Below, piece after piece: positions 53,034-62,707 of a DNA stretch of 64,000 nt (within the stretch, counting starts at the first letter, position 1; each line of letters begins with the position of its first letter). The notes under the pieces were generated by a model. That model searched no databases, was not told where the DNA came from, and saw only the letters and a list, made by a program, of their open reading frames with translations. The stretch comes from Rhizobiaceae bacterium (lineage in GTDB: Bacteria > Pseudomonadota > Alphaproteobacteria > Rhizobiales > Rhizobiaceae): contig JAMLJA010000001.1 in NCBI GenBank assembly GCA_023953905.1, positions 451,643 to 515,642 of the forward strand. The letters are read 5' to 3'. The translations under genes and the position numbers were made by a program.

Positions 53034-53744
53034 ATGAACAACCGCCTTTTCGCATCCTTGCTCGCAGCATCGATCGCCCTGCCCGCGGCCGCGAGTGCCG
53101 CCGAGCCGCAGACTCCGCAGGTTCTGGTGGTGGGCGAAGGCGAAATGAGCGTCGCGCCCGACATGGCCATTCTCTCGCTGAGCGTCATGCGCGAGGCCAA
53201 GACTGCCCGCGAAGCGCTGGACGCCAACAATGATGCGATTGCCGCGGTAATCGCCGCGATGAAATCAGCCGGTATCGCCGAGCGCGACCTGCAGACAGCG
53301 AACCTGCAGATAAATCCTCGCTACGACTATGTCTCAAAGCCCGATGGCACACAGGAGGGACGACTGGCCGCCTATCAGGTGACCAACACGCTGGCGGTTC
53401 GCGTGCGCGATATCGGCAAGGCTGGCGAATTGCTGGACAAGGCGGTTACCTTGGGCGTCAATCAGGGCGGCAACATCGTCTTCACCAATGAAGACCCGTC
53501 CGCGACGATTACTGAGGCACGCAAAAAGGCGGTAGCCGACGCCATGGCCAAGGCCAAGACCCTCGCGGGCGCCGCCGGCGTCAGCCTCGGCAGGATCAAG
53601 GAGATGTCGGAGCTTTCCTATACACCCAGGCCTGTTTCCATAGAGGCAAAGTCCTTCGACGCTGCGCCGCAAGCCTCAGTGCCGATTGCAGCAGGTGAGA
53701 ATGCCTACAAGGTACAGGTAAACGTCACCTTTGAACTGAAATAG
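53034..53744 (+). CDS. SIMPL-domain (DUF541) periplasmic protein
   Basis: About 236 residues with a signal peptide (NNRLFASLLAASIALPAAASA, cut before AEPQTP). The SIMPL domain shows VVGEGEMSVAPDMAILSLSV, AAMKSAGIAERDLQTANLQI, a YDYVSKPDG segment and ARKKAVADAMAKAKTLAGAA. Members bind outer-membrane or stress-related partners in the periplasm (E. coli YggE lowers oxidative damage). ATG 53034 sits 6 bases after GGAG; 53031 and GTG 53013 are possible but less well spaced. Single-gene unit followed by a terminator. Confidence 0.88.
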   Translation: MNNRLFASLLAASIALPAAASAAEPQTPQVLVVGEGEMSVAPDMAILSLSVMREAKTAREALDANNDAIAAVIAAMKSAGIAERDLQTANLQINPRYDYVSKPDGTQEGRLAAYQVTNTLAVRVRDIGKAGELLDKAVTLGVNQGGNIVFTNEDPSATITEARKKAVADAMAKAKTLAGAAGVSLGRIKEMSELSYTPRPVSIEAKSFDAAPQASVPIAAGENAYKVQVNVTFELK

Positions 53745-53761
53745 AGCCGAAGCGACAGACG

Positions 53762-53788
53762 AAGGGCCGGAGCGTCTGCCCCGGCCTT
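53762..53788 (+). terminator. Terminator-like hairpin between convergent genes
   Basis: AAGGGCCGG and CCGGCCTT pair with one bulged G, followed by TTCCTCC. It lies 18 bases past the SIMPL gene and 29 bases from the end of the convergent gene, so it may serve both. Confidence 0.5.
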
Positions 53789-53816
53789 CCTCCCCACGGG
53801 TGTCGTCAATCGCCAA

Positions 53817-54206
53817 TCAGTAGCGCAGGATTGGGCAGTGGCGTCCGCGCCCGAACGTCACGACCTGCCTGTGGCCGCGGTCCCGCCCGCTCACGGTGAT
53901 GGTATTGCGGGTCACCCGTCGAACCTCCGTGCGGCGCAGGCCCATTCGCTCGGCCTTGTGCAAAGCCCGCCGCGGTGTGCAGACAGAGCGTTGGCGATCC
54001 CACCGGGAGTCGTGGCGGTCCCAACGTGGCGCATGGCGGTCCCAGCGTGGGGCGTGGCGGTCACCGACATAAACACCGACGCGCGCATCGTTGTGCCCAC
54101 CCAGATTGAGATAGAGGCCATCGGCCTGTGCCGCGGCGGGAACCCCGGCAATGCCGCCAAGGCTGATCAGGGCGGTCAATGCAATTGCTCTAAGCTTGTC
54201 GAACAT
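53817..54206 (-). CDS. Small secreted basic protein with RHAPRWD repeats, unknown function
   Basis: 129 residues. A signal peptide (residues 1-28, FDKLRAIALTALISLGGIAG, cut after AAQA) is followed by VGVYVGDRH, then three to four copies of a 7-residue unit RHAPRWD/RHDSRWD (about 50-72). The C-terminal domain has two cysteines (SVCTPRRAL and RHCPILRY) and RRVTRNTITVSGRDRG. Proteins of this shape occur widely in Mesorhizobium-like genomes without known function. I do not assign one. Isolated gene. Confidence 0.65.
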   Translation of the reverse strand: MFDKLRAIALTALISLGGIAGVPAAAQADGLYLNLGGHNDARVGVYVGDRHAPRWDRHAPRWDRHDSRWDRQRSVCTPRRALHKAERMGLRRTEVRRVTRNTITVSGRDRGHRQVVTFGRGRHCPILRY

Positions 54207-54337
54207 GCTGGTCTCCTCTTGGAAGGTAGTGGTTCAAATCATCCTCGCCGAAGCGATAATGTGAACCTAGACCGGGCACGCTGAACGGCCCTCGAACCGG
54301 CCGTTCATTGGTCGTTCATTCGCCGGACGACCGGACC

Positions 54338-54784
54338 TCAGGGTTCGTCGGCCAGCATGTGGTCGAAATACTCTTCGTCGTCGACGAGATCGGTCTCGAG
54401 TGCCGTCACCTTGCCTTTGACCGAAATCCCGGCTCGATGCACGCTGAGACGATCGCCAGAGACCAGCGGATGCCAAGGCGCGAGATCTTCTCCCGCCGCG
54501 ACAAGTCGATAGGCGCAGGTCGACGGCAGCCATTTGATCGTGCGCACATTGGCCGGCGTGAGTTGCACGCAATCCGAGACCTGTTTCAGACGATCCGCAT
54601 AATTCGCGCAGCGGCAAGTATTCTGGTCGAACAGGCGGCAGCCGACACTCGTCCAGTAGATCTCGTCGGTGTCCTCGTCCTGCAGTTTCGACAGGCAGCA
54701 TTTGCCGCAGCCATCGCAAAGCGATTCCCACTCGGCGGCGGACATATCCTCGAGCGATTTGGTTTTCCAGAATGGTGCATGCAT
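54338..54784 (-). CDS. ycgN: YcgN-family cysteine-cluster protein
   Basis: About 148 residues (the family is ~150). Cysteine motif [17 protein letters not shown], then [19 protein letters not shown] and [19 protein letters not shown]: the CxxCxxCC-type cluster that may hold a metal or Fe-S centre. The final part is [23 protein letters not shown] 54784 ([13 protein letters not shown]) fits the family start; TTG 54820 would add 12 unusual residues. Function is not established. Confidence 0.87.
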   Translation of the reverse strand: MHAPFWKTKSLEDMSAAEWESLCDGCGKCCLSKLQDEDTDEIYWTSVGCRLFDQNTCRCANYADRLKQVSDCVQLTPANVRTIKWLPSTCAYRLVAAGEDLAPWHPLVSGDRLSVHRAGISVKGKVTALETDLVDDEEYFDHMLADEP

Positions 54785-54862
54785 CGGCGTGCTTTGAACC
54801 TCATATGCGCCCTTCGTCAATGTAATTGCCCGCCTTGCGTCGCACCCACCGTCGAAGCGCAG

Positions 54863-55729
54863 TCAGAAGGTGCGCGAGACTTTCGTTGCACTGCGCTCGA
54901 AGACATCATCAGGCACGAAGAAATCGGCAGCAAGCGGACCGGTGGCGTTCGGCGCATAGGCGGAAAAGTCGGTCACACCGTCTGCGCGCAACACTTCCTC
55001 ATCAATGAAGAAATTCCCGGTCACCTCGCGTGCCGGCTTTTTGATGATGGCATAGGCGGCATCCGCCATGATGTCTGCCGATCGGCTCATGGCGGCAACG
55101 GCGGGTCCGCCGAGAAGATTGCGGATCGCCGCCGTGTCGATGGCGGTCAACGGCCAGAGTGAATTCACTGCCACGCCGTCTGCGGCAAATTCGGCGCTCA
55201 TGCCGAGCGTGCACATCGACATGCCGAATTTGGCCATGGTGTAGGCGACGTTGTTTTTGAACCATTTGGCCTTCATGTCGAGCGGTGGCGCCAGATTCAA
55301 GATATGAGGATTTTCGGCCAACTTCAGATGCGGAATACACATTTTGGAGACGAGGAACGTGCCCCGCGTATTGACCTGATGCATCAGATCATAGCGCTTC
55401 ATGTCGGTCTCCAGCGTCCCCGTGAGTTGTATCGCACTGGCATTGTTGATGCAGACATCGATTCCGCCAAAGGTCGAGACCGTCCTGTCGACGGCATCGG
55501 CCACCTGGCCTTCATCTCGAATGTCGCACAGCACGGGCAAAGCGCGGCCGCCCGCCTTTTCGATTTCCTCAGCAGCGCTGTGGATGGTGCCGGGCAGCTT
55601 GGGATGCGGTTCCGCCGTCTTCGCCGCAATCGTCACATTGGCGCCGTCGCGTGCGGCCCGCAGCGCGATGGCCAGCCCGATCCCCCGCGAACCGCCGGAA
55701 ATGAAAAGCGTCTTGTCCTTGAGCGACAT
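54863..55729 (-). CDS. SDR-family oxidoreductase (HSDL2-like)
   Basis: 288 residues. LFISGGSRGIGLAIALRAAR (cofactor), AAKTAEPHPKLPGTIHSAAE and NNASAIQLTGTLETDMKRYD are typical of hydroxysteroid dehydrogenase-like 2 (HSDL2) proteins. The YxxxK pair lies in VAYTMAKFG. The C-terminus lacks the SCP2 domain found in animal HSDL2. AGGGAG 7 bases before ATG 55729 decided the start against the longer frame to 55798. Its substrate is unknown; fatty or hydroxy acid metabolism is plausible from the family. Confidence 0.87.
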   Translation of the reverse strand: MSLKDKTLFISGGSRGIGLAIALRAARDGANVTIAAKTAEPHPKLPGTIHSAAEEIEKAGGRALPVLCDIRDEGQVADAVDRTVSTFGGIDVCINNASAIQLTGTLETDMKRYDLMHQVNTRGTFLVSKMCIPHLKLAENPHILNLAPPLDMKAKWFKNNVAYTMAKFGMSMCTLGMSAEFAADGVAVNSLWPLTAIDTAAIRNLLGGPAVAAMSRSADIMADAAYAIIKKPAREVTGNFFIDEEVLRADGVTDFSAYAPNATGPLAADFFVPDDVFERSATKVSRTF

Positions 55730-55821
55730 ATCGATCTCCCTGAATGAGAAGCAGTGTCGCGCGCCACAAGGCCAGGTGCAATGCGCCAGTTTGCGCAAGA
55801 AGGAGCAGGATCCTGCTGGAC

Positions 55822-56367
55822 CTACATTGAGACGAGCCCTTCGCGCATGGCGATGGCAATGGCGTCCGTCCGGTTGACGGCCCCCAGCTTGGTCAACAGC
55901 GAGGCGACGTGGAACTTTGCGGTGTGCACCGAAATGTTGAGGGCGCGCGCGATCACCTTGTTCTGGGCCCCGTCAGCCAGCAGGTTGAGCACTTCGAGCT
56001 CACGCGCCGAAAGTGGCGGCCGGTCCGAAGCGACAGGCACGTCCGCAACGTCCACCGCATCGTCGAGATCGTCGGCAGCCTCGGTAGCGGAGGAAATACG
56101 ATAGCCCGCATCCACCAGCCTGATTGCGGCAACGACCAGCGCATCATCCGCATTGAGCGGCAGTGTGGCCCCTGTGTCGCCCGCGGTGTCGGGAGACGTT
56201 GCCGAAATCTGCAAGGCACCATCTGAATCGCTGACGACCACGTCGGCTGCATCATCGAGCATGGTTAGCGTCGCAAAGAACTCGCCATCGGCATCCAGCG
56301 CCGCAGCCAGACTGTCTGCATGCGCGCTGTCGGACAGCGTCAGGAGTATGATCCTTCTGTCCTTCAT
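55822..56367 (-). CDS. LuxR-type HTH regulator with degenerate receiver-like domain
   Basis: 181 residues. The C-terminal 65 residues are a GerE/LuxR helix-turn-helix: LSARELEVLNLLADGAQNKV, IARALNISVHTAKFHVASLL, TKLGAVNRTDAIAIA. The N-terminal ~100 residues have the alternating pattern of a receiver (RRIILLTLSDSAHADSLAAA, DAADVVVSDSD) but no clear phosphorylatable aspartate/lysine set, so it is probably not controlled by phosphorylation. It starts 7 bases after the pseudoprotease stop, and the two genes form an operon. A link between their functions is inferred from that alone. Confidence 0.82.
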   Translation of the reverse strand: MKDRRIILLTLSDSAHADSLAAALDADGEFFATLTMLDDAADVVVSDSDGALQISATSPDTAGDTGATLPLNADDALVVAAIRLVDAGYRISSATEAADDLDDAVDVADVPVASDRPPLSARELEVLNLLADGAQNKVIARALNISVHTAKFHVASLLTKLGAVNRTDAIAIAMREGLVSM

Positions 56368-56374
56368 CTCAATG

Positions 56375-57244
56375 TCAGACCAACGGCTTTTCGCCGATGG
56401 AAACTGTCACATTGTGCTGCTCACCGCCTCTGAGAAGCCCCAGACGGACCGTCTTGCCCGCGCCGCTCGGCCCAAGAAGCGTCACCAGTTCGCGCGCATC
56501 CTTCAGCTGCTGCCCATCCCATGCAATGACGATATCGCCGAGTTGCATGCCGGCAGCCTTGGCGGGACCCGCCTCGTCGAGACTGGTCACCATCGCGCCG
56601 CGCAGAGTCGGGTGTTTTACCGGATGCAGATTGGCGCCGAGATAGCCGCGAGCCACATGCCCCTTGGTCTCGAGGCTGTTCACCGTGCGCGCCACGGTCT
56701 CATGCGGCATCACCAGGATCTGGCGCCTCGCGTTGAACAGCAGCATGCCGATCAGGCCACCCCTGGCATCCAGAACCGGGCCACCGCTAAACCGCGTGCC
56801 CAGCGAAATGCCAAGTCCGATGCGATGGGAAACTTCCGCGCCCCGCGCCGTGCGCCAGCCCGGACCGACCAATGCGACGGTCCCGGCACTCGCCAAGGGC
56901 GCTCCCTCGACACTACCAAGCACCATTGCAAAAGCGCCTGTGCGCGGGATGGTCCCGCCACTCATCACCGGCATGTCCGGTTGGCCCCTGGTCCGGATCA
57001 GCGCGATCCCCGTCGATCCATCGCGGCCCGCGACCTCTCCTCGGACAACGACACCGGATGCCAACGTCAACTCGATCTCGTCCGCATCGCCGATCGCGTC
57101 ATCGGCGGTCACAAACAGCCCGTCACGCCAGTGAAACGCGCTGGCACTCTGGTTGCCTCGTGCAAGGCTGGCGAGCGCGGGCGCCACGCTCTCGACGATG
57201 TCGGCCACCGCGTCGGAGTACGCCGCCAGATCAAACGTGCTCAT
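56375..57244 (-). CDS. DegP/HtrA-like pseudoprotease with PDZ domain
   Basis: 289 residues. Residues 30-190 keep an HtrA trypsin fold and 195-285 a PDZ domain (RGYLGANLHP, AGPAKAAGMQLGDIVIAWDG). Of the catalytic triad only serine remains (S153 in RFSGGPVLDARG). The histidine position reads D49 (VTADDAIG, where TNNHVV is usual) and the aspartate position reads G79 (DGSTGIALIR, where TDLAL is usual). It lacks a signal peptide, so it is likely cytoplasmic. It should bind rather than cut proteins, perhaps acting as a partner or sensor for the LuxR regulator encoded 7 bases downstream. Confidence 0.8.
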   Translation of the reverse strand: MSTFDLAAYSDAVADIVESVAPALASLARGNQSASAFHWRDGLFVTADDAIGDADEIELTLASGVVVRGEVAGRDGSTGIALIRTRGQPDMPVMSGGTIPRTGAFAMVLGSVEGAPLASAGTVALVGPGWRTARGAEVSHRIGLGISLGTRFSGGPVLDARGGLIGMLLFNARRQILVMPHETVARTVNSLETKGHVARGYLGANLHPVKHPTLRGAMVTSLDEAGPAKAAGMQLGDIVIAWDGQQLKDARELVTLLGPSGAGKTVRLGLLRGGEQHNVTVSIGEKPLV

Positions 57245-57363
57245 TGTGTCTCTCCTGGGTTCTCGTTCCCCGGATATTGCCGGTTTGGCAAAATCTTCCT
57301 ACTCGTCTCAAGGCTAGGGCGAGCCCAATAAGCGATGACACGTGCGGCCCGCATTTATTGACG

Positions 57364-57657
57364 TCAGCCGAACAGCCGTTCGCCCTGCTCGTCGATGAGC
57401 TGGATGCCCTTGCGGATCGATACGTCCACCGCGTCCTCCAGCCCCGCAAAACGATCGGCCCGCACAAATTTGTGCTCCTTGACCACGCCATCGATGTCCT
57501 TCGAGACAATGCCGCAGGTCTGGAACTGACCATCCTGCTTGAACGGCGTGGCCTGAACTTTAAAACCCTTGTGCTCGACCTCCTTGGCGGGGGCGGATGC
57601 AGGCGCGGCGCCTTCCTCGCTGCCGCCAAGACCGAACAGGCGTTTCAGAAATGACAT
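57364..57657 (-). CDS. hlyU: HlyU-family protein
   Basis: 97 residues, the normal length. VEHKGFKVQATPFKQDGQFQ, TCGIVSKDIDG and HKFVRADRFAGLEDAVDVSI are the HlyU family core, preceded by an A/P-rich linker (residues 12-26). Named after a Vibrio regulator of haemolysin, but alphaproteobacterial members have no demonstrated role that I can cite. Single gene. Confidence 0.85.
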   Translation of the reverse strand: MSFLKRLFGLGGSEEGAAPASAPAKEVEHKGFKVQATPFKQDGQFQTCGIVSKDIDGVVKEHKFVRADRFAGLEDAVDVSIRKGIQLIDEQGERLFG

Positions 57658-57739
57658 TGCAATCTCCCGTTTGGGTTACGCCATAAATCATTTTGACCAA
57701 AGGTGAAATCACCGCGTCACCCGGTGAACGCGCAAAGCG

Positions 57740-58159
57740 CTAGCCGGTTACATGCAGCACGATCTCACGACGATGCGGTTCGGATCGATGCTCCCAGAGA
57801 TACAATCCCTGCCAGGTGCCAAGCACAAGCCGCCCGGTCGTGATCGGAATTGTCAGAGACACTGCCGTAAGCGCAGTCTTGATATGCGCCGGCATGTCGT
57901 CGGCACCTTCGAGCCGATGAACGAGATAGTCCATGGATGGTGAATCGGCAGGCGGCACGAGACGCTGGAAGAAGGCTTCCAGATCGCGGCGCACATCGAG
58001 ATCCGCGTTTTCCTGCACCAGCAACGAGCAGGACGTGTGGCGCGCGAAGGCGACGAGAAGCCCCACGGTTACCTTCATCTCGCGCACGAAGGCCTGCGCC
58101 TGAGTGGTGAACTCGTAGAGGCCTGGTCCGTCGGTCCGGACGACAAGGGTGGTTTGCAT
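57740..58159 (-). CDS. YjbQ/UPF0047 secondary thiamine-phosphate synthase-like protein
   Basis: 139 residues. GLLVAFARHTSCSLLVQENA, DVRRDLEAFFQRLVP, DDMPAHIKTALTAVSLTIPI and GRLVLGTWQGLYLWEHR are the family blocks, with the conserved histidines that form a zinc site. YjbQ proteins have weak thiamine-phosphate synthase activity in vitro, but their real role is unsettled. ATG 58159 begins on the first strand. Single gene upstream of the rpoD terminator. Confidence 0.9.
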   Translation of the reverse strand: MQTTLVVRTDGPGLYEFTTQAQAFVREMKVTVGLLVAFARHTSCSLLVQENADLDVRRDLEAFFQRLVPPADSPSMDYLVHRLEGADDMPAHIKTALTAVSLTIPITTGRLVLGTWQGLYLWEHRSEPHRREIVLHVTG

Positions 58160-58208
58160 GGTGGCCGTTCTCCGAGGGTCTGACCGATCAGCCGGTCCCG
58201 GGAAAGAC

Positions 58209-58235
58209 GAAGCCCCGCGCGAGGCGCGGGGCTTC
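58209..58235 (-). terminator. rpoD terminator hairpin
   Basis: Twelve-base arms (GAAGCCCCGCGC and GCGCGGGGCTTC) with a GAG loop, 23 bases past the rpoD stop. Read on the minus strand it is followed by GTCTTTCC. Strong stem, weak T run. Confidence 0.75.
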
Positions 58236-58257
58236 AGAATGACGTCACTGGGCGCGA

Positions 58258-60279
58258 TCAGGAGTCGAGGAAGCTTCTGAGCTTCCGCGAGCGGCTCGGA
58301 TGCTTTAGCTTCCTCAGCGCCTTTGCCTCGATCTGGCGGATACGTTCACGGGTCACCGAGAACTGCTGGCCGACTTCCTCCAGCGTATGATCGGTGTTCA
58401 TGCCGATGCCGAAACGCATTCTGAGAACGCGCTCCTCGCGTGGTGTCAGCGAAGCCAGCACGCGGGTCGTGGTCTCTCGCAGGTTCGCCTGGATCGCCGC
58501 ATCGATGGGCAGGATCGCATTCTTATCCTCGATGAAATCGCCCAGATGCGAATCTTCCTCGTCGCCCACAGGGGTTTCGAGCGAGATCGGCTCTTTCGCG
58601 ATCTTGAGAACCTTGCGCACCTTCTCCAGCGGCATGGCGAGCTTTTCGGCCAGTTCTTCCGGCGTCGGCTCGCGGCCGATCTCGTGCAACATCTGGCGAG
58701 AGGTCCGAACGATCTTGTTGATCGTCTCGATCATATGGACAGGAATACGGATCGTACGGGCCTGATCGGCGATCGAGCGCGTGATCGCCTGCCGGATCCA
58801 CCAGGTCGCATAGGTCGAGAACTTGTAGCCGCGACGATACTCGAACTTGTCCACCGCCTTCATCAGGCCGATATTGCCTTCCTGGATCAGGTCCAGAAAC
58901 TGCAGACCGCGGTTCGTGTATTTCTTGGCAATGGAGATCACGAGACGCAGATTGGCTTCCACCATCTCCGTCTTGGCGATTGCAGCCTCGCGCTCGCCCT
59001 TCTGCACCTGATTGACGATCTTGCGGAATTCGGCGATCGAGATCGCGGTTTCCGTGGCCAGATTCTGGATTTCCGAACGGATATCGCGAATCGTGTCCTT
59101 CTCGCTTCCGGTGAATTCCTTCCAGCCCTTGCCCGCAAGGTTGGAGATCGACTTCATCCAGTTGGGATCAAGCTCGGACCCGGAATATTCTTTCAGGAAC
59201 TCGTCGCGCCGCACGCCGTAGCTCTCGGCCAGACGCAGCAGCTTGCCTTCGTTCTGCACCAGACGCTTGTTGATGTCGTAAAGCTGCTCGACCAGCGCTT
59301 CAATACGCGCCTGATTGAGCGACAGGGATTTCACCGCCGTGATGAGCTCGTCCTTGAGCTCCTTCAGGCGGCGATCCTGGCTCGCCGACAGCGAACCGGC
59401 AGCAGCAAGCCGGTTCTCGACCTGCTGGTCCTGAAGCTTGCGCAGCTTCTTGTAGGTATCGGCGATGGTGTCGAGCGTTGTCATCACCTGAGGCCGGAGT
59501 TCGGCCTCCATTGCGGCGAGAGACAGATTCTGCTCGTCCTCGTCGTCATCGTCCTCTTCGGTGTTTGTCTCGCCACCGACATTGGTGATGTCATCATCGT
59601 CCCGGCCACGACGCGCGCCCCGGGAATCGTCGGTCCGCGCGGTCTCGGTGTCTTCGGTCCGCTCCACCACCGGCGCCTGCTTTGCCTCGGGGCCGGCATA
59701 GGTGGCCTCCAGATCGATGATCTCGCGCAGCAGAATCCGGGCTTCGTTTAGTTCATCGCGCCAGATGATGATTGCCTGAAACGTCAGAGGGCTTTCGCAA
59801 AGCCCGGCGATCATCGTTTCGCGGCCCGCCTCGATGCGCTTGGCAATCGCGATTTCGCCTTCACGCGACAGAAGTTCGACAGAGCCCATTTCGCGCAGAT
59901 ACATGCGCACGGGATCGTCGGTCCTGTCGGTCGGCTCCTTCTTGGTGACGGTGGTCGCGACAGCCGTACCGCTCTGCTCGGCGAGTTCGTTCGATTCCTC
60001 TTCCGCCTCATTGGAATCGGCTTCGTTGTCGTCGCTGGCTTCGTCGGCTTCCACGACATTGATGCCCATATCCGAGAGCATCGCCATCGTGTCTTCGATC
60101 TTGTCGGGATCGGTCTGTTCCGAGGGAAGAACCTGGTTCAGCTGATCCATCGTGACATAGCCGCGCTTCTTGGCGGCTTTGATCATCTTCTTGACTGCGT
60201 CATCGGAGAGGTCGAGCAGCGGCCCATCGGTGGAGCCCTCGCGCTCGGATTCTGCCTCTTCCTTTTCCGGTTTTGCCAT
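58258..60279 (-). CDS. rpoD: RNA polymerase primary sigma factor RpoD (sigma-70)
   Basis: 673 residues. Region 1.1 has [20 protein letters not shown], and region 1.2 has [21 protein letters not shown] non-conserved acidic insert follows (DEDEQN around 270). Region 2 has [20 protein letters not shown] and [20 protein letters not shown], with [20 protein letters not shown] for -10 recognition. Region 3 follows, and region 4 has [20 protein letters not shown] for the -35. ATG 60279 is preceded by GAGAAGG and matches the rhizobial start; the frame open to 60354 adds an unlikely tail. It lies 293 bases downstream of dnaG, the common dnaG-rpoD order. Confidence 0.97.
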   Translation of the reverse strand: MAKPEKEEAESEREGSTDGPLLDLSDDAVKKMIKAAKKRGYVTMDQLNQVLPSEQTDPDKIEDTMAMLSDMGINVVEADEASDDNEADSNEAEEESNELAEQSGTAVATTVTKKEPTDRTDDPVRMYLREMGSVELLSREGEIAIAKRIEAGRETMIAGLCESPLTFQAIIIWRDELNEARILLREIIDLEATYAGPEAKQAPVVERTEDTETARTDDSRGARRGRDDDDITNVGGETNTEEDDDDEDEQNLSLAAMEAELRPQVMTTLDTIADTYKKLRKLQDQQVENRLAAAGSLSASQDRRLKELKDELITAVKSLSLNQARIEALVEQLYDINKRLVQNEGKLLRLAESYGVRRDEFLKEYSGSELDPNWMKSISNLAGKGWKEFTGSEKDTIRDIRSEIQNLATETAISIAEFRKIVNQVQKGEREAAIAKTEMVEANLRLVISIAKKYTNRGLQFLDLIQEGNIGLMKAVDKFEYRRGYKFSTYATWWIRQAITRSIADQARTIRIPVHMIETINKIVRTSRQMLHEIGREPTPEELAEKLAMPLEKVRKVLKIAKEPISLETPVGDEEDSHLGDFIEDKNAILPIDAAIQANLRETTTRVLASLTPREERVLRMRFGIGMNTDHTLEEVGQQFSVTRERIRQIEAKALRKLKHPSRSRKLRSFLDS

Positions 60280-60572
60280 GCTTTGCCTTCTCCGAGCCAC
60301 TAGGTCCCGATATTCTGATTCCTGGCGGCAGATTATCCCAGTCGCTTGCGCCAATCGGACTTCGCAAAACGACTGCTTCTTCGGCTTCTGCTAATGCCCT
60401 TATCTGGGGCGTGGCTTGCGCCGCGTCCAGTGCATTGCTCCTGCACCCAAGTGATATTGCGCGACTTCTGTCCCGCGCCTTGTCCGAATCGACGTGATTC
60501 CGACTTTCCTGATAAACGTCAAGCGCCTGTCGCATGATTCGAGTCAAAAAAGCGAATCAAATGCGGCAGAAA

Positions 60573-62489
60573 CTACGCCGAAGCCGTTCGCCCAGATGAC
60601 ACGCCGAAGCCTTCAATGAGCGCTTCGGTGGCATGTGTGTCGCGCATCTGTGCCTGTATTTCCACGAGATGTCGGTAATTTTCGTCCGACGGATCCGCCG
60701 CAAGGGCCGTTTCCGCCGCTTTCAACTCCCTATGTAAGATGCGCGATGAAACGTGCAAGTGGAGGGACTGTGCGAATGCGTCGCGCGCGTCATCGGGTGC
60801 CGCCTCCGCAAGTGCTGGCCATTGGCCAGCTCGACGTACAAGCGCGACGGCGCGCTGCCAGCTCTCCTCCAGACCAGCCTGTCCGAACCCCTTCACCACT
60901 TCTTCGCGTCCAGCCTTGGAATCATGGGCAAGCGTATCGAGCAGGCAGGCATGCAGCTTGCTCAGTTCGCTGCTTGCCAGATCGAGAAACTCGACATGGG
61001 CGAAGAATTCATCAACGAGCGACGGGTGATTGACGATTGCCACCAGCAAGGTCGCCTCGCGCAGTGGCATCACCTCGCCCCCGCGCCTCAGCAGTGCCGA
61101 CCGTCCGAGGCTCTCGGTTATCGGAGCGCTTGCGCCGCGCTTTGACCACGTGCCCCTTTGCCGCTCGCGATTGGCCGAACCGCCTTGTGATCGCCCAGCG
61201 TTACGTGTCGAGCCAAAAAAGGCCATGATACGATCGCGCATTTCCTGCGCATAGTGGTAGCGCAGGCTCTCATCCTTGATACGGGATGTCAGCTCGCGAA
61301 GCGACTTTTCGAGTTCGGCGCGCCGTTCCGGCGTGTCGAAACTGGCGCCGCCCGTTTCACGCGACCACAGCAAATCCACCAATGGCCTTGCCTGACCAAG
61401 CACTTCGCCGAACGCATCCGGGCCGCCATCGCGAACGAGGTCATCGGGATCCTTGCCGTCGGGAAGCAGTGCAAACCGCGCCGTCCGCCCGGGTTGAACC
61501 AATGGCAGGGCGAGGTCCGCCGTCCTGTAGGCGGCTTTGAGACCCGCCTTGTCTCCGTCAAAGCACAGGACCGGTTCGCCAGACATGCGCCACAGGAGTT
61601 CGAGCTGGTTTTCAGTCAGCGCAGTGCCAAGCGGGGCCACGACATTCTCGAACCCTGCCTGCGCAAGCGCGATGACGTCCATATAGCCTTCGACCGCGAC
61701 GACGCTCCCACCCTTCTGCAATGCCTTTCGGGCCCGCGCGAAATTGTAGAGCACGTTGCCTTTGTGAAAGAGCTCCGTCTCGGGCGAATTGAGGTATTTT
61801 GCGGGCGCGTCGCTCGTCATGGCGCGACCGCCGAAAGCGATGATGCGGCCACGCGAATCCGGGATTGGGAACATGATCCGGTCCCGGAAACGATCGAACG
61901 AGACGGGCACGTCCTCGAACACTGTCAGTCCGCACGCTTCGATCTGGGCCTTCTCCACGCCTTTGCCGGCCAGAAATTCCTTGAGGGCGTTTCTGCTGTC
62001 GGGCGCATAGCCGAGCCGGAAGGATTGTTGCGTTGCGGGCGAAAGGCCACGCTCGCGCAGATAGGCCCGTGCTCTAGCTCCTTCGGAGGCGTGCAGCTTC
62101 TCCTCGAAGAACCGCGTCGCCAGTTCCATGACATCGTGCAAAGTGGCGCGCTGCTTTTCACGGCGTTCTTCCTCTACGTCGCGCGCAGGAAGTGGCACGC
62201 CTGCCAGTTCCGCGATGCGCTCGACCGCCTCGGGAAAGCTCAGCCCGTCCAGTTCGGTGAGGAAGCGGAAATGATCTCCGGACACCCCGCAACCGAAGCA
62301 ATGGTAGCGGCCCTTCTTGTCTTCGCAGTGAAAACTCGGGCTCTTCTCGCCATGAAACGGGCAGCAGGCCCACCAGTCGCCCTTTGGCGCATTGGTCTTG
62401 CGGCGATCCCAGGACACACGCGTCCCAATCACCGATGAAATCGGCACGCGATCACGTATCTCGTCTAGGAAGCTTGGGGAAAAGCGCAT
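60573..62489 (-). CDS. dnaG: DNA primase
   Basis: 638 residues. The N-terminal CHC2 zinc ribbon is CCPFHGEKSPSF...YHCFGCG (about 40-70). The catalytic TOPRIM core shows VVAVEGYMDVIALAQAGFEN with the acidic EGYMD and the later LCFDGDKAGLKAA. The C-terminal ~150 residues form the helicase-binding domain. It lays RNA primers for replication. ATG 62489 (RFSPSFLDEIRDRVPIS) fits the family start; the frame open to 62594 does not. The 293 bases to rpoD show no extra gene; they carry the rpoD promoter region. Confidence 0.96.
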   Translation of the reverse strand: MRFSPSFLDEIRDRVPISSVIGTRVSWDRRKTNAPKGDWWACCPFHGEKSPSFHCEDKKGRYHCFGCGVSGDHFRFLTELDGLSFPEAVERIAELAGVPLPARDVEEERREKQRATLHDVMELATRFFEEKLHASEGARARAYLRERGLSPATQQSFRLGYAPDSRNALKEFLAGKGVEKAQIEACGLTVFEDVPVSFDRFRDRIMFPIPDSRGRIIAFGGRAMTSDAPAKYLNSPETELFHKGNVLYNFARARKALQKGGSVVAVEGYMDVIALAQAGFENVVAPLGTALTENQLELLWRMSGEPVLCFDGDKAGLKAAYRTADLALPLVQPGRTARFALLPDGKDPDDLVRDGGPDAFGEVLGQARPLVDLLWSRETGGASFDTPERRAELEKSLRELTSRIKDESLRYHYAQEMRDRIMAFFGSTRNAGRSQGGSANRERQRGTWSKRGASAPITESLGRSALLRRGGEVMPLREATLLVAIVNHPSLVDEFFAHVEFLDLASSELSKLHACLLDTLAHDSKAGREEVVKGFGQAGLEESWQRAVALVRRAGQWPALAEAAPDDARDAFAQSLHLHVSSRILHRELKAAETALAADPSDENYRHLVEIQAQMRDTHATEALIEGFGVSSGRTASA

Positions 62490-62707
62490 CGGGTTCCAAC
62501 GTTGGTTGGTCTCAATATAGGCGCTCCGTCGTCTCAGCGCGAATGCGAAAGCACCATCGTGCCCGCTTTTCACACCCTCCGCGACAAGCCGCATATCGGG
62601 CTCTCGATGCTCTCCCGGCCGCTGGTCGAAGGCTCAATTGGAAGTTGGCTGTTGCCCAGCGCGCCCGTCCATGTTCGAAGGCGGGTCAGATCCTCCGGAC
62701 AGCTTCG

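Noticed and set aside
56450..56473. Walker A-like GPSGAGKT (residues 258-265) in the pseudoprotease
   Set aside because: It falls in the PDZ domain at a loop where HtrA proteins have a PG-x-x-V pattern, with no Walker B; chance resemblance.
58387..59751. Plus-strand frame of 454 codons inside rpoD
   Set aside because: Shadow of a highly conserved sigma-factor gene.
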